Assembly: GCA_016742255.1 (NCBI GenBank)
Contig: JACVCB010000035.1
Span: 1 to 30,184, forward strand
Source: Leptospira sp.
Lineage (GTDB): Bacteria > Spirochaetota > Leptospiria > Leptospirales > Leptospiraceae
Length of the DNA stretch: 30,184 nucleotides
Direction of reading: 5' to 3'
The notes under the pieces are model-generated. The model saw only the letters and a program-made list of their open reading frames with translations, did no database searches and was not told the DNA's origin. Shown in pieces: positions 25,953-30,184 of the stretch; within the stretch, counting starts at the first letter, position 1; each line of letters opens with the position of its first letter. The position numbers were made by a program, and so were the translations under genes.

Positions 25953-26810
25953 TTATTCTATATATTTTGCAATGACACCATCTATGTCAGATCCATTGTC
26001 ATATGAATGTGGATAGGTGTAACCATTCCCTGTGTTTGGGTTCGTCACACCTGATGCGGAAATCATTTTTATATATTTAAATCCATTGGTTTGAATCATT
26101 GATCGAGCAGATGAATCACAGTTGGCACCTGGTCCGCCAACAATTAGATCATCTAAATTGAAGCCATCTCCACCACCTAACAAAAATCCGTTCCCTGTTG
26201 GAGTAAATAATTCATTTAAAGTAAAGGGTTTCGTGGCCATATTGTAAATCACTGGTCGAAGTCCCGCAAAACCAGGCCAAGATGATATTTTATTACTATC
26301 AGATACACTCGGATTATAACCGCTTAGATCAAATCCACAGTATTCGGTTCCATTAAAAGAAACTTGTACGACCATTGGGTCAAAAGCATAACGATCGCTA
26401 GATTCTGATACTCTGAATGGATTTTCGTAGACGATAAAATCAATACCACTTACGTTCTTAACAGTTTTTCCTGCCCAAGATAAAGTCAAACTAGCACCAG
26501 TTCCCGTCAAATTTAAGGCATATACATCTAATGAACCTGAAAACTCTCCGCCACCACAGATTCCATTGATCGCTTTGGCCGGATTATTAAATCCACTGAC
26601 TGTTGAATTAGCGGAGACAACTGTATTTGCAATTGGGATTTCAGTCGGTAGAGACGTTGGTGGACATGGTATAGCAGAAGAATTATTTACCTTCGGAATT
26701 GCAAGTAACGATAATAAGAGATCATTTTTATTTTCCTCTTCTTTACATTGTAAAAAAGGAAAGGTAAATATGAATATAAATAGGACTGATTTTAATTGGT
26801 AGTTTCCCAA
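25953..26810 (-). CDS. uncharacterised lipoprotein, second gene of riboswitch-controlled pair
   Basis: A 285-residue predicted lipoprotein: signal peptide ending in FLQC (Cys22 from this start), then a charged KEEENK stretch. The rest is strand-rich and Gly/Asn-rich. It contains a DFIVYENPF segment, a FDPMVVQVSFNGTEYCGFDLSGYNP segment, and a C-terminal GGDGFNLDDLIVGG and DIDGVIAKYIE. The VYENPF and VSxxG pattern resembles a group of surface proteins I cannot name with confidence. The TTG at 26810 has AGGAG 7 bases upstream; the ATG at 26834 is in frame but inside a hairpin with no ribosome-binding site. It follows the first lipoprotein gene by 56 bases. Probable role: surface or periplasm component of B12 capture (inferred from the riboswitch only). 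Confidence 0.8.
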   Translation of the reverse strand: MGNYQLKSVLFIFIFTFPFLQCKEEENKNDLLLSLLAIPKVNNSSAIPCPPTSLPTEIPIANTVVSANSTVSGFNNPAKAINGICGGGEFSGSLDVYALNLTGTGASLTLSWAGKTVKNVSGIDFIVYENPFRVSESSDRYAFDPMVVQVSFNGTEYCGFDLSGYNPSVSDSNKISSWPGFAGLRPVIYNMATKPFTLNELFTPTGNGFLLGGGDGFNLDDLIVGGPGANCDSSARSMIQTNGFKYIKMISASGVTNPNTGNGYTYPHSYDNGSDIDGVIAKYIE

Positions 26811-26826
26811 GTTGGTTCTCCTATAT

Positions 26827-26853
26827 GCCTTCATTCAATATTATAATGAAGGC
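26827..26853 (-). promoter_or_regulatory. intercistronic hairpin between the two lipoprotein genes
   Basis: GCCTTCATT (26827-26835) and AATGAAGGC (26845-26853) form a perfect 9-bp stem with a 9-base loop. It lies between the stop of the first gene (26867) and the ribosome-binding site of the second, and covers the ATG at 26834. It may limit read-through, protect the upstream message or set relative expression. Confidence 0.5.
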
Positions 26854-26866
26854 AAAATTTTGATTC

Positions 26867-27448
26867 TTAAAAAGTTCTCGTTAGAAAATTGAAGGCAAAG
26901 GAACCATTACATCCTGCAGATTTTGGATTTGTAGTATAGACTGTTCCAGATGCTTTTCTTGAATTAAGGTCAGTTTTAGTTTCAGCTAACGTTAGTTTGC
27001 CATTAAATACATCACAAATTAAAATTTCTTTCGCATCTGTAATCGTCCATATGAGTGCAGAAATATTTGCGCTATTTTTAGGTTTGTAATACAAAACTCG
27101 ATCGGTATTATTAAATTCTACGATCTCTGCATTTACACGGTAGGTTGAAGTTCCTGCTCCATTTACATAATCTACATATAAATATCCAGTTGTAGTTCCA
27201 AAGTTGGATTGGATTGTAACTGTATTGGAGCCAGGTGTATTACAAGTGCCAGCAGAACAACTTGCTTGTAAGTATGTACCTCTAATTTCGATTTGCCCAG
27301 CTTCTCTTGACGATGACTCAACGGTTTTTAATAAACCTAATGCTAGATTATTGTCAGCAACTGATTTGTCTACTTTGCCAGTATCAGCACACGCTGAAAT
27401 CACCAGTGCTAATAACATCACGAGTGTTAGTTTAATTAAAGTTTTCAT
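26867..27448 (-). CDS. uncharacterised lipoprotein, first gene downstream of the cobalamin riboswitch
   Basis: A 193-residue protein with a standard lipoprotein signal (KTLIKLTLVMLLALVISAC, Cys20 lipidated). The mature part has a short acidic linker, then strand-rich sequence with Thr, Ser and Asn (GSNTVTIQSNFGTTTGYLYVDYV), four further cysteines (a CSAGTC pair, ICDVF and AGCNGSF), and an aromatic C-terminal strand FAFNFLTRTF. It has no family I can name; it could be a beta-barrel-like or beta-sandwich envelope protein. The ATG has AGGAG 8 bases upstream, and that site lies in a hairpin. The upstream 356-base gap holds a cobalamin riboswitch on the same strand, so expression should fall when B12 is plentiful. 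Confidence 0.82.
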   Translation of the reverse strand: MKTLIKLTLVMLLALVISACADTGKVDKSVADNNLALGLLKTVESSSREAGQIEIRGTYLQASCSAGTCNTPGSNTVTIQSNFGTTTGYLYVDYVNGAGTSTYRVNAEIVEFNNTDRVLYYKPKNSANISALIWTITDAKEILICDVFNGKLTLAETKTDLNSRKASGTVYTTNPKSAGCNGSFAFNFLTRTF

Positions 27449-27455
27449 TTAGATT

Positions 27456-27483
27456 CTCCTAAATCTTTTTTGAAATTTAGGGG
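27456..27483 (-). promoter_or_regulatory. hairpin sequestering the ribosome-binding site
   Basis: In the minus-strand transcript CCCCTAAAT (27483-27475) pairs with ATTTAGGAG (27464-27456), with one G-U pair and a 10-base loop. The second arm contains AGGAG, the Shine-Dalgarno of the gene starting at 27448. This structure can block translation and is a plausible output part of the upstream riboswitch. Confidence 0.55.
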
Positions 27484-27576
27484 AACACGAAACGGAAAGT
27501 TGTTACGACATGAATGTAACCATGTGTATACCAAATCTAAAGATAATAATCGAATAGTTTTGTTTTCCATACGGGT

Positions 27577-27631
27577 GCCCCGAATTTTCCTTCGGGGCCC
27601 CTTTATGCTCTCTATTGAAAATAAAGAGCAT
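27577..27631 (-). other. two adjacent hairpins downstream of the riboswitch aptamer
   Basis: ATGCTCT/AGAGCAT (27605-27611, 27625-27631) forms a 7-bp stem. GCCCCGAA/TTCGGGGC (27577-27584, 27591-27598) forms an 8-bp GC-rich stem, extendable by GGG/CCC past a one-base bulge. No T run follows on the minus strand, so they are not ordinary terminators. They may be part of the riboswitch expression platform. Confidence 0.45.
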
Positions 27632-27659
27632 AAGTGTGCAAAGTTCCCAATCCACGAGA

Positions 27660-27785
27660 AAACATTGCGGGGAAGATCTGGCTCAACAGAAAAAGGTATT
27701 AGCTATTTTCCGTATTACAGTTGCGGGTCAGCACAGGATTCTCACCTGTTTCCTCCCTGAAGGTATTGTCACATTTGTCTTAGCA
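27660..27785 (-). ncRNA. cobalamin (B12) riboswitch
   Basis: Read on the minus strand, the leader has the ordered core of cobalamin aptamers: CAGGGAGG; then GGTGAGAATCC (27746-27736), where CAGG and CCTG form a stem; then CTGACCCGCAACTGTAA (27732-27716), a close match to the conserved CUG-CCCGC-ACUGU segment; and last AGCCAG (27683-27678) with CCCCGC, the B12-box region. The aptamer starts some 20 bases after the stop of the di-haem peroxidase gene, and its next gene on that strand is the lipoprotein at 27448. Such elements usually shut off B12 uptake or synthesis genes when cobalamin is bound. The exact class and ends are not certain. Confidence 0.9.
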
Positions 27786-27799
27786 TGATTATGCGTCAA
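27771..27799 (-). promoter_or_regulatory. tentative promoter for the riboswitch transcript
   Basis: TTGACG (27799-27794) on the minus strand is a near-ideal -35 box; 17 bases on is AAATGT (27776-27771), a poor -10. If it is not used, the riboswitch transcript would have to start within, or read through from, the peroxidase gene. Confidence 0.3.
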
Positions 27800-27804
27800 C
27801 AAAT

Positions 27805-28884
27805 TTAATTTGATTTTGTTTTATCAGAGAGTGTTTTTAAGAACACAATCAGCAAATCTATTTCTGAACTTGACAATCGCCTGTTCAATTTGTACTCATT
27901 CATCCTTTCAATTGTCACTCTAAGGGAAGTTACACTTCCGTCATGGAAGTATGGCTGAGTTAAAGTTACATTTCTTAAGCTTGGAATTTTAAATAAATAT
28001 CTATCATTCGAATTACCTGTAATTTCAAACTTACCAAAATCATTTGGATTGTATAAAAAAGAAGATTCAAGTTTTGAAAGATTATTACCACCTAATAGGT
28101 ATCCTGAATGGCAATTAGTGCATCCAACTTCTAAAAAAATATTCAGTCCTTCCAGTTCCTGTCGATTGAAGATAAGTAAATTACCCATAACAAAATCATC
28201 AAATTTTGATTTTGAAATTAAACTTCTTTCAAAGGACGCTAAAGATGATCTAACATTGTGTAGACTAATATTTGGGTTTGATGGGAAGGCCCTTACAAAA
28301 TATTCGCTATAAGAGGGATCATTCTGGATTTTTTGAATCAGTTCGGATTCGGATGATAATGACATTTCTATTGGATTGATAAATGGGTCAATTGCTTGGT
28401 CATAGAGTGAATTTCTCCTACCATCCCAAAACAGTACAGAACTATAGCCAACATTTAAAATCGTTGGTGTATTTCTTTTCCCAAGTTGGCCAAATGTACC
28501 CCTCGGTGTGGATTGACGATCCATACCAGCTGATCTTCCATCTATAGGATGGCAGGTAACACACGCTTGGATTTGATTTGCAGACAAATTAATATCACGA
28601 AATAGCTTATTACCTAAATTAATTTTTGCATCAGTATCATCTTCTGAACCAGGGGGAAAATCAGGAAGAGAACCAATTTGATTCTTGGCTCTTTGTTGGA
28701 GATCGGAAGCAAAAGAAATATCGTTAAAAAATTGTATTGAAATTAAATATTGAAATTGGTTGTTTTCACCGGTATCAATTTTGAATTCTTTGCAATTAGA
28801 AACACAAACAAATGTTAATATATAAATGAATAGAATTAAGAATTTTACTTTATCGATGACTCTTTTTGTTGCAGTGGATCCCAT
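27805..28884 (-). CDS. di-haem cytochrome c peroxidase (MauG/CcpA family) lipoprotein
   Basis: A 359-residue protein with two c-type haem sites: CVTCH (108-112) and CTNCH (255-259). Between them are the family hallmarks RNTPTILNVGYSSVLFWDGR and QAIDPFINPIEMS; near the end is PYFHDGSVTSL. Enzymes of this group reduce peroxide or, as MauG, oxidise a protein partner. The N-terminus is a lipoprotein signal (FVCVSNC, Cys31), so it is membrane-anchored in the envelope. I chose ATG 28884; a TTG at 28920 is also in frame, and neither has a good ribosome-binding site. It lies just upstream of the cobalamin riboswitch on the same strand, so it is not itself under riboswitch control but may be functionally linked. 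Confidence 0.9.
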   Translation of the reverse strand: MGSTATKRVIDKVKFLILFIYILTFVCVSNCKEFKIDTGENNQFQYLISIQFFNDISFASDLQQRAKNQIGSLPDFPPGSEDDTDAKINLGNKLFRDINLSANQIQACVTCHPIDGRSAGMDRQSTPRGTFGQLGKRNTPTILNVGYSSVLFWDGRRNSLYDQAIDPFINPIEMSLSSESELIQKIQNDPSYSEYFVRAFPSNPNISLHNVRSSLASFERSLISKSKFDDFVMGNLLIFNRQELEGLNIFLEVGCTNCHSGYLLGGNNLSKLESSFLYNPNDFGKFEITGNSNDRYLFKIPSLRNVTLTQPYFHDGSVTSLRVTIERMNEYKLNRRLSSSEIDLLIVFLKTLSDKTKSN

Positions 28885-28983
28885 GATGACCAAACAGGGA
28901 ATCCATACAATTTTGAGCAAACAAAATTCAAAAACTAGAAAAAACGTCTATCCGTTAGGTGATAAAGTTAAAAAAATCATTCA

Positions 28984-30184
28984 TTAGTGGGTGCGAAACG
29001 TATTTGTGATCATGGCAATGTTAGTTGCTATGTCCCCAATTTTTTGGCTTACTTGGTTCAAATCTTCTGAATTATTTGCGAGTTCTTGAGCACTTCCAGA
29101 TAATGTGTTCACGGTATTGACCATGTCTTCTGATGCTTTTTTTTGTTCTCTACTCGATAATTCGATCGTTCGCGCCATTTCTTCTAAGCCATTGAGTTCA
29201 CTTGTGACACTCAGTAAACTTTTGGATTGAGTTGTCATTTCTTCTTTAAGGTGTGTTACAGCATTATTCATGCGTTTTGATTGACCCACAATTTCACTGA
29301 GTGCACTCACTGCTTCCATTACATGAGTGGAACCTTCATTGACTACAAGATGACTTTTATCGATTAATTTTTTAATACTCTTCACTGAAGATTGTGTTTT
29401 ATCAGCTAATTTTGAAATTTCTTCTGCCACTACAGCAAATCCCATTCCTGCATCACCAGCTCGCGCTGCTTCTATACTAGCGTTTAATGCAAGTAAGTTG
29501 GTTCTTTCTGAAATTTCGGTAATCAAATCAATTATCCCCGTGATTTCTTTAGTCACAGATCGGATTTCAGTCATTGTCATATCAGTATTTTGTATCGATC
29601 TATTTCCTGAATTTGCAAGTGAAGTTGATTGATCGGAAAGTTCAGTTAATTGCAATAGTGCCTTTTCAATATTTGCAATCGAACTTTTGATCGTTGTCAT
29701 TTCTTCCGTAATTTTTACTATATTTTTTGTTTCATTTGTGATGAATTCGAACATAATTTCGAATGAAGTAGTCAACTCTTCCAATGATGCTGCTGATTCT
29801 TCAGACACAGAAGCAAGCGATGTTGCGTTATCTGAAACAGAAATGGCATCTTGTTTTAATTTTGAAGATACTTTTTCAGATTCGCTGACAGACATTTTTA
29901 ATTGGTTCATGATCTGATTTAGATTTTCTAAGAATAAATTGATGGAATAAGTAATTTTACCGATTTCATTGTTTCCGAAGTCAGGTAATTTATTTGTAAG
30001 GTCTGCTTCACCGCTTGAAAGTTCATCAATTTTAATGAGCACTTTTTTTAATGGATCATTGACACTTTTGAATATAAAATAAACGAAAACAGTAGATATG
30101 AGTAAGGAGATGAATACTAAGATGATATTAAAATTTCTTTTCCAGGTAAGCAATTGAAAACGATCGCTTATAATTTGTTCTAAA
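28984..30184 (-). CDS. methyl-accepting chemotaxis protein, 5' part missing
   Basis: The reading frame is open to the right edge, so this is the C-terminal 399 residues of a longer receptor. The visible order is a transmembrane helix ([19 protein letters not shown]), a HAMP linker ([25 protein letters not shown] is typical) and a long coiled-coil signalling domain. The hairpin tip is [38 protein letters not shown], the conserved CheA/CheW contact region. The sensor domain and first transmembrane helix would lie beyond the window. A TTG at 30153 is in frame but inside the membrane-proximal region, so it is not a true start. No C-terminal CheR-binding pentapeptide is seen (it ends NTFRTH). Confidence 0.95.
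   Translation of the reverse strand, partial: LEQIISDRFQLLTWKRNFNIILVFISLLISTVFVYFIFKSVNDPLKKVLIKIDELSSGEADLTNKLPDFGNNEIGKITYSINLFLENLNQIMNQLKMSVSESEKVSSKLKQDAISVSDNATSLASVSEESAASLEELTTSFEIMFEFITNETKNIVKITEEMTTIKSSIANIEKALLQLTELSDQSTSLANSGNRSIQNTDMTMTEIRSVTKEITGIIDLITEISERTNLLALNASIEAARAGDAGMGFAVVAEEISKLADKTQSSVKSIKKLIDKSHLVVNEGSTHVMEAVSALSEIVGQSKRMNNAVTHLKEEMTTQSKSLLSVTSELNGLEEMARTIELSSREQKKASEDMVNTVNTLSGSAQELANNSEDLNQVSQKIGDIATNIAMITNTFRTH

Noticed and set aside
27577..27601. GC-rich hairpin after the riboswitch as an intrinsic terminator
   Set aside because: It has a strong stem but no T run on either strand.
25953..28884. MbnH/MbnP-like pair (di-haem peroxidase plus partner lipoprotein)
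   Set aside because: The peroxidase fits the broad family, but neither lipoprotein shows the MbnP-type conserved pattern, and the riboswitch points to cobalamin and not copper.
1..30184. CRISPR array, tRNA, rRNA, transposase or prophage genes
   Set aside because: I searched for repeat-spacer pattern, cloverleaf signatures and mobile-element proteins and saw none.

Overview
The window looks like chromosomal DNA from a spirochaete, most likely Leptospira and perhaps one of its saprophytic lineages. The evidence is AT-rich DNA, many predicted lipoproteins with spirochaete-style loose lipoboxes (ending VSC, VGC, ISAC, SNC, LQC), and abundant PAS, GAF-GGDEF, HDOD and MCP signalling proteins. The genus is inferred from gene style and memory of the families; no rRNA or other marker is present to settle it. 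I found no phage, insertion sequence, CRISPR array, tRNA or rRNA.

Left part (1-7.6 kb). The left edge cuts a minus-strand alpha/beta-hydrolase lipoprotein. Plus-strand genes follow: an acyl-CoA dehydrogenase with a clear terminator; a GNAT acetyltransferase flanked by two GC-rich nested palindromes; a four-PAS protein that ends in a histidine-kinase dimerisation/phosphoacceptor segment with no ATPase domain; a small membrane protein; a GAF-GGDEF protein; and an Old Yellow Enzyme-family oxidoreductase.

Middle (7.6-19.7 kb). A compact minus-strand arsenic operon (arsR-arsC-DUF6428-acr3) has a perfect palindromic operator just before arsR. Next is an overlapping minus-strand trio (DUF445 membrane protein, NAD-dependent epimerase-like protein, exported PsbP-like protein). 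A divergent 1242-residue lipoprotein is built of repeated beta-sandwich modules. It converges on a minus-strand pair: a GHKL ATPase-HDOD fusion overlapping an orphan ABC ATPase.

Right part (19.5-30.2 kb). A 61-residue protein shares its stop-codon bases with a convergent DUF115/Maf-type gene. That gene appears to start at an unusual ATT codon. It follows a protein with a very acidic tail. On the plus strand a thioredoxin-like lipoprotein, a class I glutamine amidotransferase and secA are tightly packed. The most interesting region is 25.9-28.9 kb: a minus-strand cobalamin riboswitch lies upstream of two uncharacterised lipoprotein genes and immediately downstream of a lipoprotein di-haem peroxidase (MauG/CcpA family). 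Its leader ends in a hairpin that would hide the ribosome-binding site of the first lipoprotein gene. This suggests a B12-responsive cell-envelope system. An MCP gene is cut by the right edge.
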